Source: Halichondria panicea
Taxonomy: Eukaryota; Porifera; Demospongiae; Suberitida; Halichondriidae
Length of the DNA: 64,000 nt
Direction: 5' to 3'
NCBI RefSeq assembly: GCF_963675165.1
Contig: NC_087381.1
Coordinates: forward strand, 2,294,001-2,358,000
The position numbers were made by a program, and so were the translations under genes. The notes beneath the pieces are model-generated. The model did not search any database and was not told where the DNA came from. It saw only the letters and a program-made list of their open reading frames with translations. This document shows, in pieces, positions 25,001-34,859 of the stretch (position 1 is its first letter; each line of letters opens with the position of its first letter).

Positions 25001-28000
25001 TGACAACTTTGGTCCAAATGATGCAATGGTGGCTTGTCGTCAGCTGGGGTACGCAGACTATACTAAGTTTGGAAGGGTAGAAACGTTAGGGTGAGTGTAA
25101 CACACTGCATGCACTTGACTACTTTTAGCTCCAATTCCTCGTATATTGTTCTTCCAATCTTCACCCATAATTATTATAATTATATATTAAAGGATAATAA
25201 TTTCCTACAATATAGTTTCTACCAGTCTTCAAATTCCAGTCGGACATGGCTGGATAATCTTCGTTGCATAGGAACTGAAAGAATACTGACTGATTGCCCT
25301 GCTAACACTATTGGAGTTGAAGATTGCACCCACGCACAAGATGTGGCCTTGGTTTGTACTGTAGGTAAGTTAGATGATAATTATAATGATAATAGTGCAT
25401 GCATGCATGTGCTGCTTGTACTATAGCATTGCGTTATATCTACAGTTCCAATGATCAAGAATATATATACATGCATGAAATACTCTTGTCAATGATCGTT
25501 GCAGAACTGTTTATTATACAGTGCATCGAGTAGATTACCACAAATGTGTGAGTGCATGTTACTTAAATATTTGGGAAATGGCCGGTGCTGCATGATACTA
25601 TTGTGTACGTGAATGAATAAGCTGCAACATTTCTTAACATGCATGAGGTGGTGGATTTGAGGGATTAATAGAATAACAGCAAATATTATTGTTATAGTGG
25701 GTATAATCGGTTAGAGTAACAAACGCTATCTTTAAACAGCTAAGATCTCAGATAATTGTTGAATGGTTTATGTTTCCTGGCTATCCTTTAATTTCGTGGC
25801 CACACCAACTTTTTTGCGTCATTCCTAGATACATGAGTGATTTACAATTGCCCTTGTATATAGGTGCATGTGGTTTGCAATTAAAACTTCACATCTTCTA
25901 CTGCACTATAGTCTGCACTTCAGCAGTGCACTATAGTCTGCATTTCAGCAGTGCTACATACAAGCTTTTAATTTAAAGACATCAACTGCATGCATGTATT
26001 AAATAGATAGTCTATACAGCTACTCAGTTGAGTCAGCTATAGTACCAAGACTTCAATCAGCCAATGATTGAGGCACATAAATTGTCCTTGATTACCCTCT
26101 AGCTGCTATACCAGCCTCCTACAGACTAGACTGTACAGTGTACATGCAGTTATACATAATATAATCAGGAGGGCACAGCTGGAGGGAATACATTAATTTT
26201 TTAAGAGACATATTAATAAAGAGCCAATGCACTTGATTTTCATTCTGCACTTCATTTTATCATTCTATAAAACTCGTAGTCATTCTACAAAACACATTCT
26301 AGCTATAATTATATACATTCTCATTATCAATTTAATTTTATGCAGAATGAGTCATATAGACATTCAGACTCAGTTCTCATGATTGACAATGAAGCATCTG
26401 CATGTCACTTGTTCGCTTTGGAATTATTTTGGTCAACACTCTTCGATCTATGCTATATAATAATATGCACACAACTGTGCTTTATGGCAGTCTAGTTCGT
26501 AGTACGCAGAAGAATGCCACTGCCATAATTATGTAGGTATATGCATTCCTTTGCCACTCACAAAAGTTTGCGATACTATAAATTGACTGTATTCCCTCCA
26601 GATGGAGACCTGAGGCTTATAAGCAACTCAGGCCAAACAGGAGGCTCCTCTGGCAGACTGGAAGTCTTTAACAATGAACAATGGGGTACAGTGTGTGATG
26701 ATAACTTCAGTCCAAATGATGCAAGGGTGGCTTGTCGTCAATTAGGGTTCTTAACCTACACGCAATACGGAACAGTTGGAACGCTAGGGTGAGCGTAATT
26801 ATATGTATGTTCATCATTGAGTGACTGGAGGGGGAGGGTACCATACAGTTTTATTTTTTGCCTTAAAATGTTTGTTGGTATAAAATAACCCTGATGCAAA
26901 AAAATGTTCTAAAAATTAAATTGCAAGGGATTCAAAATTGTTCTTCTCCTAAGCATTCGTCAGAGTCTAAGAATGAACTCAGCGACATTGTTGACAGAGA
27001 CGTACTTACAGTAGGCTCTTCTGGCTCCTACAGATATGGCTCCACAGTGCCTGCATGTTTCATCTTCACTGCAGCTTTCTTCATGCTCGACATGCAGATG
27101 AGAAAAACTCAACTGGCTTGAATCATGGCTAGAATCAGACTCACTAGATGCAGCCATTCCTTTGTATAATATTACGTACCCTCTTACGTCACGTTTGACC
27201 TCAACAGGAAGCAACATTTTAAGCCTTTCTTACAATCCTGTTCTCCTCTGAATATTTTCAGCACATCAGATTATTTATACCCCACAAAAAAAATTTTAAG
27301 GAAAAATAACACTTTATTTTTTCATTCCCTTAACCATAATTATAGCCAGTTCTTTCATGACTCTAAGATTACTTTATTGAACAGTTTCAATGAAATTTCA
27401 TCCGACTTTCCAATATGGCTGGACGAGCTTCGTTGCAGAGGAACTGAGAGAAGACTCACTGATTGTCTTGCTAACACTATCGGAGTTGAAGATTGCACCC
27501 ACTCACAAGATGTGGCCTTGGTCTGTACTGCAAGTAAGTAAGGGATGAGTACAAATAGTTTGACAGTGAGTATGCAGTCATGCAATGAACTCGTTTTATA
27601 CATATATACAGCATAATTATTATTGTGTACTATCAGGCTATTATGACATTGTAGTATATACATTCATTATTGATCACTGCATTCAGATGGAGACTTGAGG
27701 CTGGTAAGCAACTCAGGCCAAACAAGAGGCTCCTCTGGCAGACTGGAGATCTATTACAATGGACAATGGGGGACAGTGTGTGATGACAACTTCGGCCCAA
27801 ATGATGCAAGAGTGGCTTGTCGTCAACTAGGATTCTCATCCTACAGTCAATACGGAACAGTTGGAACGCTAGGGTGAGTGTATAAGCTCATATTAATTAA
27901 CTTACTCGCCATCACTGAAACACCCATCTTGAAGAGACATGAATCAGAATAATGATTATACATTATTCCATGCACATGTAGTTTCAATGAACTCCTATCG

Positions 28001-31000
28001 GACTCTCCAACATGGCTGGACGAGATTCGGTGCTTAGGAACTGAGAGCAGACTCATTAATTGTCCAGCTAACACTATTGGAGTTGAAGATTGTGCCCACA
28101 CACAAGATGTGGCCTTGGTGTGCAGTTCTATAGGTAAAAGTTGCATAACTTACAACGTTATAAACATGTACAGCCGAGTGCATGGCCTACTGTTGATAGA
28201 ATCAATTGGGTAAACTGCACAAAACAATGCAGTAATTGCACTAGAATAAGAATTCAATATAATATACCTTTGGACAGTAAATGGTTGAAGTAGTAGTCCT
28301 ATATAAGCATAATTATATGTAATTCTAATAGCACAGAGTCATAAGAATTATACGTATAGAATATAATATGTAACTAACAGCAAATCATACCCACAAATAA
28401 GAAAAAAATGTACATGTGTCTTACCTATATGTAGAATAATTATTTTTTTGCAGGGTATCATATAATAATTATTATTGAAGTGGAGGGGGGAAATAAAGGC
28501 ACTCGGAGTGTGTCGCCGGCTAGGGGAATCCGGGGCTGGAAAATGTTTGTTAATTAGGTGCATGGTATATTGGTGAAATCTGGTGAGTTGAGGTTGCCTT
28601 TGCATTCTCAGTCATACAACTATACCGTTTTGTTGAACAACACAACGACTTTAATAACAGCTTACCAGATCAAACTTTATACTGCAGAGCTCACAGTAAC
28701 ACCACAAACAGCCTCTCCTACCACTACTATACTTACTACCTCTGTAACAACAACAACTGCAACAGGTATATGCTTGTGTTATATTAGCCTCGATTCCAAG
28801 CCGATTAAAATACGGCCTGGTGTACCTATTGCATGGTGATAGTGCGCATGCGTTAGAGTTTATTCACCAGAATCTGGGGAATCCTCTTTTTTCTTTCTCT
28901 CAGAAGGCTTTAACACTAGTCTGAAGCCAGAAGAGGCTCTCATCTACCTCTATGACGGTTGTATGGTCAGGATGTCTTACCTTGGATCTGTACAGGCTAT
29001 GGGAAGTTGTATGGTGCCTCAAACTGCTACTCGCGAAGACAACCCGGCTATAGGACCATCCTAGACGTAGATGAGAGCCTCTTCTGTCATAAAACTAGTG
29101 TTCAAGCCTTCTAGCCAACGCAATAGACGGCATAAGCCACAGCTTCACAGAACTCAGTCATAGAGATAAAGCATTACGGAACATATATTCTTAGTAAACG
29201 GACTAATTTCCTATAATTTACTAAGGTTTTACGTTCATAGTACAATTACCCATATTCTGGGTAATTTGAAGCGCATGCATGCGCACTATCACCCCTGCAA
29301 TAGGTACCAGGCTGTATTTTAATCGGCCTTGAATCGAGGCTAGTGTTATATATGCCATTGCGTATATATATAGGTATTCAATTTGAGTGGGTACGATTTC
29401 TGTGTCGGCTATCTAATTATATGATCAGATTTGTCATGCATGCGTGATGCCCCATGCATGACAGGTGCATGTTGGCACATAACATTTCCTTACACACTGC
29501 ATGCTGATTGTGGATGTGGTGTTTTGTGTGCATGGCAAATGCATGGTTATAGCAAATTTAGCTTGGAATGTGGTATTTTGATACTTATTAGTCTGTCATG
29601 ATTATTTGTGGTTCTCTTGCAAAAGGGCTGTGTTTATATAGCATGGATATAGTTATTGTATATGTATGATTATAAACTATATATACTCATATGCCAATGA
29701 ACCTATACAATTAACTTTTAACTCGGTTCAGATACAACTGGCATCATCATTGGATCTGCTGTTGCGGGGACAGTAATTGTGTTTGTCGCATTGACTTGCT
29801 TTATAGTTTGTTGTGTTGGGCTCCTCAAACGAAGACAGTTGAAAGCAAAACAACTTACAATGATGTAAATTATGCCGTAATAATGCACTTAGACCATGTA
29901 TGCAGTATACAAAGCCATAGAAACACTAAAACTCTATGTAGGTATGATCTTGACGCATTACCTAATAATGCTATTCGTCCCTCGCTGTCGACTCCTTTCA
30001 ATGACACACGACAATCGATCCTGAGTTCCACCACCAACAAGATGAACAGGACAGAGTTGCCGCCAAAGTTGGTACCACGATTTCCAACAGCCAATGCTTG
30101 TACGTATATGTTACATGATGATGAGTGTTAATTACGAATGCATGCATAATTTAATTGATTTTTAAGCATTATTGCATGGTATACATGTAGTATAATTTTA
30201 AACAATTGCTGGGCCTGTACGAAGCAAGCCACATGCAACTTCATGATTTGGTCCAAATGTGTGTCCAGGCTCAAAGATACTTGGTAATACGAAGGAGCTG
30301 CCTGATCTACCACTATCTCTAAAGATATCAGGATCTCAGTTGAAACTGAGCAGTGGCCTCATTGGACAAGGTGAGAGAAATTTGAATATGTACGTCTCTT
30401 CTCTTGCATGCACTTTGTATTGTGCGCATGATCCAGTACCGTTCAAAAAGTGACAGTAACAATTAATAATGACATTAATGGTTTCCAGGGGAAACCGGTA
30501 TGGTCTACAAAGGTTTACTGATAAACTGGAAAGATAAGCCGTTACAAGGAGTGGCGGTCAAAACATTGAAAGGTATATAGTGACAACTTGCACAATCATG
30601 AAGCTATGAAGTATACATACATGTAGCTAGTTACAAATAATTATTGGTAGATTATAGTTCTAAAAATTTTTGTTTTATTATTAGGTTTGTTTTCTTCTAC
30701 GGATATTCAATTTCTGATCACTGAGATTATCAAGATGAAAGATTTCAATCACCCTCACGTCATGCCCCTGATTGGAGTCTGTCTAGATGTCGGACCCGGC
30801 ACTTCCATGGTGATGCCGTATATGGCAAATGGGAGTGTACTGGAGTATTTGAGGAAGGAGAGAAATGGTCTAAAATTGAATGAAAACTGCAGCAAAGAAG
30901 AGGTCAGATAATTATACTAACAAAAGGTTATCGTAGTTCTCTCCATCTCTCCAAAGCAATTTGCAAAGCAATTTTTTGGTGCCCAGTGAATGAATATTTA

Positions 31001-33017
31001 TTCCTTATACTATATACACAGGCCCATGCTGTCAGGAAGCTTCTATTGCGAATATGTCATCAGATTGCCTTAGGAATGGAATATCTCTTTCAGCAAAGAT
31101 TTATTCATCGAGACTTGGCAGCACGAAACTGCATGTACGTTTTCAAGCACATTACGTAATTAAGTTTGTAACAATTATACTGTCCAAACTTTTCTAATAT
31201 AATTATGTCAAGGTTTTCTTTATAATAGACACGTGTTTTGAGTGAATTCGTTAGTTTGCCGAATTCCATAGTAAATTCCGTTAGTTTTGCTTCCCACAAC
31301 CCACAACAAGTCTAAAGGCATAAAACGGACCATTTGAGTTATTGGGTGGGATGGTGCGGCATTAGTCAAAAAGCAGTTTCATCCACTGCATGCATTTACA
31401 CATATGCAGTGTAACATGCTCTCTATAATTATGTTCTGGTATATTGCAGTGCATGGTAGTGATGTAACATGCCATATAAAGAGCACTGAATTGCTTTGAT
31501 CTGTCCACTCACTGAGCAACAAGCATGCATGTACAATAAATTCACTCGTGCATGCATATTAATTTTAGCACAGTACAGAATATTTCCTCAGACTAAAACC
31601 CTCTGTTCAGGTTGGACTCTAGTGGTGATATCAGAGTTGGTGACTTTGGACTGGCCGAGAATGTGTACAGTACTGGATATTATAGACAGAATGAACGAGC
31701 TAATATCAAGCTGCCCTACAAGTGGATGGCATTGGAGAGTCTAAACGATGCCATCTTTACAGAGAAAACAGATGTGGTATAGATAGTGTTAATTGCTATA
31801 AGCTGTCCCTTATTACTGTGCCAGTTTTGTTTCTGGCTAAAGGCTTATAGTACAATTAACATTTAATACCCCCTGCAGTGGTCGTATGGAGTGACTATGT
31901 GGGAGGTCTTCAGTGGCGGTCAGATTCCCTATCCTGGAGTAGACGTCGTGACTCTTGTTAAGTTCCTACAGAGAGGAAGCCGATTGGACTCTCCCGTTAA
32001 CGCTGCCTGTACTACTAACATGTGAGTTGGTTTGTTGGGTAGTTGTGTATGTAACCAATTTAATAAGAGCTCGTAACTTGTTACTTGCACCCTGATACAG
32101 CGCAGTTTGGCCGGAATATAATTATATCGAGGTGGCTGCATTTCAGAAAAAATCAGCCGCGGCTAAAAAGCGATCCCCACCTCGAATATAATGACTAATT
32201 TGCGGTTCCGTCGCGAGGATAATGAATCATTATTCTCTCTGTGTAATCCAATTATCTGCCAAACCACACCCAAAACGTCATATCCGGTCATAATAAACCT
32301 GGTTTAGGGTAGCCAGAACTGACCAGTATATTGAATAGTGAGTGGCCGCATGCATTTCAGGGCGAGTTTTGTGCAGTAAAGATTAATTAACTACTGTATT
32401 ACTAGAATGTTTTGTGAGCACCAAACATTTGCGAACTTTGCGATGGTTGATTAATTCGCAGCAATAAAATCCGCAAAACCTAAAATAATAATACACACAA
32501 TCCTTGCCAGAACGCAATAGTTATATCGCAAAGGGTAAAATTTTCTGCTGATTTGGTTCATTCGCAAAGATTTTTCACCCACAAAATATTCTATAATAGT
32601 ATAATTCGTGCCAAATAAAACGACCAGTATGTCGAGATGACTGTTCTTCAGAAGCCGGATTAGTGATAGTCTACCGTATATATATATAGCTAGAGTGGCC
32701 AATTTTAAAGTGATACACGGTAGACTATCGCTAATCCAGCTCTCTATAAAATGTAGTTTTTATAGGCAGGTCTATAAAAATAATAATGTGTTTTAGCTCA
32801 TACCTAAAAAATGCTGTTCTTAAAGGTTGTTCTACGTCACTCCAGCTCAGCAGTGATGCAGAGATGTTGGCTCGAGGATTCTGAAGAGAGGCCATCCTTT
32901 GCTGACCTGTCTTCAATAATGGACGCCATGCTCTCCTCTGTGTCTGGCTACACTGAACTGAATATGAAGCTCCCTCATAATAGCGATACTGTTGGCACAA
33001 TTAATGTACGTCACTAA
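18963..33017 (+). CDS. Receptor tyrosine kinase with four SRCR domains (gene model)
   Basis: Single-pass plasma-membrane receptor whose cytoplasmic kinase would phosphorylate tyrosines. Exons: 18963-19020 (putative first exon), 24418-24607, 24703-24851, 24904-25090, 25216-25364, 26602-26788, 27385-27533, 27687-27873, 27982-28133, about 28558-28765, 29732-29864, 29942-30099, 30269-30370, 30489-30572, 30685-30902, 31022-31134, 31611-31776, 31879-32021, 32846-33017. Order: signal peptide, four SRCR domains, Ser/Thr-rich stalk, one membrane helix, juxtamembrane segment, tyrosine kinase, short tail. The first exon ends in phase 1, exactly what 24418 needs, giving ...VWAVGG-QSSGDV. That 5.4 kb intron is an inference. 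The exon between 28133 and 28558 does not join cleanly in phase, so a small exon may be missed there. All other joins keep frame. Confidence 0.8.
19255..19650. other. Conserved block of unknown function, copy 2
   Basis: Counterpart of 5820-6125 and 61,580-61,920, with about 60 extra bases in the middle ('ttctctctagcaagatggct'). Lies in the long first intron of the kinase gene. Confidence 0.45.
19646..19900. mobile_element. hAT-like MITE (ends resemble CAGTGGCGGATCTAG)
   Basis: The left end gcaggggcagatctag pairs with the right end ctagatccgccactg. The interior has 'gctcaagcacccccctg', typical of this common animal MITE group. Absent from the corresponding place in the 5.2-7.3 kb block. Confidence 0.6.
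20369..20497. mobile_element. 129 bp palindromic MITE with TA target duplication
   Basis: The ends CACTGTAAAAAA and TTTTTTACAGTG are flanked by TA. The inner arms 'aaaccgtcgcatatagcaca' and complement make it almost wholly palindromic. The empty site is at about 7049 (ggcagctatacagctgg). Confidence 0.9.
20838..21170 (+). CDS. Hypothetical 110-residue ORF in the 968 bp repeat (right)
   Basis: Identical in translation to the ORF at 16484-16816 on the other strand. No recognised domain. See that entry for the possible donor after codon 21. Confidence 0.25.
   Translation: MNSSKKEANLEELREPNDTGLFVLLFFNFQHWLSQPAYYIAAWDQEHGSRLPSVSQTKETALHWASTVGLWNDIFGYICTLCRQVAPVYFLEVPSIKMQKHSLHNCLLES
21302..21535. 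mobile_element. MITE family 'CCGTATAGCGCG', copy 2
   Basis: The ends CCGTATAGCGCGAAATTTTC and complement are flanked by TA (21300-21301 and 21536-21537). The left 968 bp copy gives the exact pre-insertion sequence (aaacatagtagtacag when inverted). Confidence 0.95.
22620..23110. mobile_element. Interspersed 0.5 kb repeat, copy 3
   Basis: (GT)n at about 22,621-22,651, then the conserved body, ending at 'ctccaccgaggcatca' near 23,097-23,112. Lies in the long first intron of the kinase gene. Confidence 0.6.
23111..24417. other. Kinase intron 1, 3' part: MITE plus unassigned sequence
   Basis: Apart from the MITE at 23916-24127 I see no feature, only AT-rich and 'gcatgcatgc'-rich sequence up to the acceptor cctgcag at 24411-24417. 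Confidence 0.4.
23916..24127. mobile_element. MITE family 'CCGTATAGCGCG', copy 3 (diverged)
   Basis: The ends CCGCATAGCGCGAAATTTTC and CCTCGCGCTATACAG are flanked by TA. The interior matches copies 1 and 2 ('gtgggttagcaatcctac', 'aaaggcgtggtttccagtaa'). Confidence 0.8.
26836..27337. mobile_element. Non-autonomous DNA transposon in kinase intron 6
   Basis: The left end 'agggtaccatacag...ttgccttaaaatgtttg...ggtataaaataaccctgatg' and the right end read inversely ('taagggaatgaaaaaata...ccttaaaatttttt...ggtataaataatctgatg') form imperfect inverted repeats of about 65 bases. It encloses the ORF at 26960-27217. It is the largest interruption of an SRCR domain intron. Confidence 0.6.
26960..27217 (-). 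pseudogene. Transposon-borne 85-residue ORF, possible transposase N-terminus
   Basis: The [23 protein letters not shown]... has an acidic serine-rich stretch and one Cys/His knuckle-like segment (CRHCG...CKY). It lies inside the inverted repeats of the element at 26836-27337 and antisense to the kinase gene, so it is more likely a leftover 5' piece of a transposase than a host gene. The family is not recognised. Confidence 0.3.
28558..28765 (+). other. Stalk exon, Thr-rich, N-glycosylation sites
   Basis: Encodes ...[20 protein letters not shown]... with sequons NYT and NNT, then a threonine-rich stretch ([18 protein letters not shown]) before donor gtatat. It resembles the last strands of an FN3-type fold plus a mucin-like stalk. 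The 5' border is uncertain because its phase does not match the preceding SRCR exon. Confidence 0.55.
28785..29342. mobile_element. Mutator-like MITE with 9-bp target duplication
   Basis: Long inverted ends (about 70 bases) begin TAGCCTCGATTCCAAG and finish with the complement. They are flanked by the perfect 9-base direct repeat gtgttatat (28776-28784 and 29343-29351). Additional inner inverted segments ('ctcatctac' and 'gtagatgag') make most of it foldable. A 9-base duplication fits Mutator-type transposition. Lies in the kinase intron just after the stalk exon. Confidence 0.85.
29732..30099 (+). other. Transmembrane and juxtamembrane exons of the SRCR kinase
   Basis: 29732-29864 encodes [18 protein letters not shown] followed by [11 protein letters not shown] and a basic stop-transfer KRRQLKAKQ. 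The donor is gtaaat in phase 2. 29942-30099 continues with [14 protein letters not shown] and a Ser/Thr/Pro-rich juxtamembrane region. Its first tyrosine could be an autophosphorylation site (inference). Confidence 0.8.
30269..33017 (+). other. Tyrosine kinase domain exons of the SRCR kinase
   Basis: Exon by exon, the hallmarks are: glycine loop [11 protein letters not shown] (30269-30370 joined to 30489-30572), catalytic lysine VAVKTLK, helix [10 protein letters not shown], hinge-side [10 protein letters not shown], catalytic loop HRDLAARN (31022-31134), DFGL, activation loop with YY and PYKWMALE (31611-31776), [22 protein letters not shown] (first half in 31776, rest 31879-32021) and [12 protein letters not shown] (32846-33017). 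HRDLAARN and the W-M-A-x-E motif are diagnostic for receptor tyrosine kinases rather than serine kinases. All catalytic residues look present, so an active enzyme is expected. The C-terminal tail after the domain is about 40 residues and ends ...GTINVRH. Confidence 0.92.
32100..32750. mobile_element. Diverged Tigger-like MITE remnants in last kinase intron
   Basis: 32,100-32,390 is an inverted, decayed relative of the 7585-8222 element ('ggccggaatataattatatc', 'ccaaaccacacccaaaacgt', 'ggttttgtgcagtaaa'-like). At about 32,650-32,745 a smaller inverted pair (ccggattagtgatagtctac and complement) is present. This explains the 824 bp intron before the final exon. Confidence 0.55.
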
Positions 33018-33025
33018 CTAATCAG

Positions 33026-33172
33026 AGGTGTAGGAAGATAGTTTTGAAAAGGGGTGCTGAGGAGGTGGCCTATATCTATCTATAGCTAGCTGGCTTATTC
33101 AAGGAGCGTAAGGTAGCTTGAGACAAGGGGTGCTCCAGCACCCTGAGCACCCATGCTTCCTACGCCCCCCTG
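33026..33172. mobile_element. hAT-like MITE, 'GGTGTAGGAAG' type
   Basis: The ends ggtgtaggaag and cttcctacgcc, with inner 'ggggtgctgag' and 'ctgagcaccc', form inverted repeats over about 147 bases. Lies directly after the kinase stop codon, probably within its 3' UTR or just beyond. Confidence 0.6.
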
Positions 33173-34036
33173 TTAGCAACAATCAACTCAATACCCCATG
33201 CATGCAGTCTCTATAATAATATATGTGCTAGACGGCCACCTTTTTAATACATGCAGTGTTAGTCTATAATTATACCTAAAAGCGACTATACAAATTATTA
33301 TGTTTACTTGAAAATCATATAATTATGTTGCAGACATGCATGAAAACGATTTAAGCGAGTCACTAATGAACAGAGCAACTAATGTGAGAATTGAACTAAC
33401 TAACATCAATGATAGATTGATTAAATAGATTAATGAGATTAATGACTGCAATGCAGCATGCAATAACTTTTGCTGTGACATTGTTTTGTTTTATTTTTAT
33501 TTTTAGTTTAAATTATAGCTATAGTACAAAAAAAACTGCTATATACATAACCCATGATATATATAAGAAGTTAACGCAACGTTTTTCACTGTTTCTTTGG
33601 TTCCTGCATGGGTAAACAAACATGCATACCATGCATGTGTGTATATAGCAGGTGACCGAGCTGGTGACCTGGAGATAGGTATAGTGGGGATATACATAAT
33701 TATAGGTGGGAGGACATATAGTTGACGGACACACCACGTCACCAGTAGGAGGGAGGCTGTATTATTAACACGTGCACATGCACACACACAACTTGAGAGT
33801 TGTCTGGAGGAATGATCGGAGGAGCACAGTTTCTTCCAGCTATACGTATATAGTTTCGGCAATGGAAAACCATGCTCATTCAATGGGGTGGGTGTCATGG
33901 CAACATAAAGGTCTACGCGGCCATAGTATTGTACAACCTGCATGTTCTCGCTCAACATCTGTGACAGTGGTTGTGGGGATAATGTATATACAGAAGCTCC
34001 ATGCTTCACTATACTGCATTATAATAAGTGTAATAT
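33173..34036. other. Intergenic stretch, no supported gene
   Basis: AT-rich sequence downstream of the kinase. A 156-codon open frame on minus (33,539-34,009) has no start context, domain or low-complexity bias typical of genes here and was not accepted. Confidence 0.4.
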
Positions 34037-34398
34037 TATAGCTTTGATCAAGGACATTCAAAAACTGGAGAGACTCCAGAGGAGAGCCACCTCAAGCTCG
34101 TACAGATCAAGGCTGTCCAAATTGAAGCTATACTTAGTCTACCTCTAATGTACTGGTTTGAAATACAAGACATAGTATAAAGTCATTAAAGGAACCATTG
34201 GATAACTTCAACATAAGAAATGTGTTACTGCATGGTCTCATCCGTTTCAGTTGCAACAACAAACTCACTGTCAAAGCCGAACACTACAAAGCAAGTAAAC
34301 ACTTTTACCTCAATCGTTGCAACTGCCATGGACATCAGCGCAACAGTATAACTTTAATCAACAATATACCCTCTATCACTCACTATACTTTTGCATGA
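34037..34398 (+). pseudogene. CR1-like non-LTR retrotransposon fragment
   Basis: Across two frames, the translation gives KDIQKLERLQRRAT, SRLSKLKL, LPLMYWFEIQDI, DNFNIRN and YLNRCN. This is the recognisable succession that follows the polymerase domain of many animal LINE ORFs ('ERLQRRATK', 'LPLMYWFE'). At least one frameshift at about 34,135-34,190 breaks it. The remainder of the element is absent. Confidence 0.75.
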
Positions 34399-34859
34399 GA
34401 GAACTTTAAACAAAATGTTAACTACAATAAACAGTGCCATTTATAATGGACTAACACACAGTGAGTCGGTATATTATACTAGTGCAGACAGGTTACCTTG
34501 ACATTATGGGTAGGTAATGACTATATACTATCAATGTTGGTGATTTGGCGAATCAAGGATACTTCACAATACAATCTCACTTAGCAATAATGCTATATGC
34601 AGCGCGATCGTCCATTTATAGAATAACAGTTCATTTGTCTCATTCGACATTTAAAATTATACTTATATACAGCACACATTTCATACTGCAGCAGTCATGC
34701 ATTGATATACTACGTATATATACTACATATATCGTCCAATAATAAGAGTAGCTAACAGAGCTATATATGTATGCATGTTAGATCATTGTTCAGTGTCTCT
34801 AAATCATCGATTAGTAGACGTATAGTTCCATTTGTTCAAGAGCAATTTTAGCACTATAA

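Larger units (their letters stand above)
24418..28133 (+). other. Ectodomain exons: four SRCR domains, two exons each
   Basis: Pairs 24418-24607/24703-24851, 24904-25090/25216-25364, 26602-26788/27385-27533 and 27687-27873/27982-28133. Each first exon carries G-R-L-E-V/D-x-Y/F and [14 protein letters not shown]-x-V-A-CRQLG. Each second exon carries I/TWLD-L/I-RC, DCP/L-x-N-x-IGV and a final LVC. Phases (1 in, 2 internal, 1 out) are the same for all four, so whole domains can duplicate without breaking frame. Domains 2-4 are close relatives, while domain 1 is diverged (QDGFGPTGA). The six-cysteine pattern indicates group B SRCR; exact cysteine counts were not fully checked. SRCR domains bind proteins, polyanions or microbial surfaces; the ligand here is unknown. 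Confidence 0.9.

Noticed and set aside
29796-30131. 111-codon frame spanning the kinase juxtamembrane region
   Set aside because: It is an off-frame shadow over the real exon 29942-30099 and the intron before it.
33539-34009. 156-codon open frame on minus
   Set aside because: No domain, low hydrophobic pattern, no splice or start context; overlaps repeats and a plus-strand frame of similar length. Treated as chance.
34545-34742. 65-codon plus-strand frame after the LINE fragment
   Set aside because: AT-rich chance frame with no similarity to LINE tails or to any family I know.
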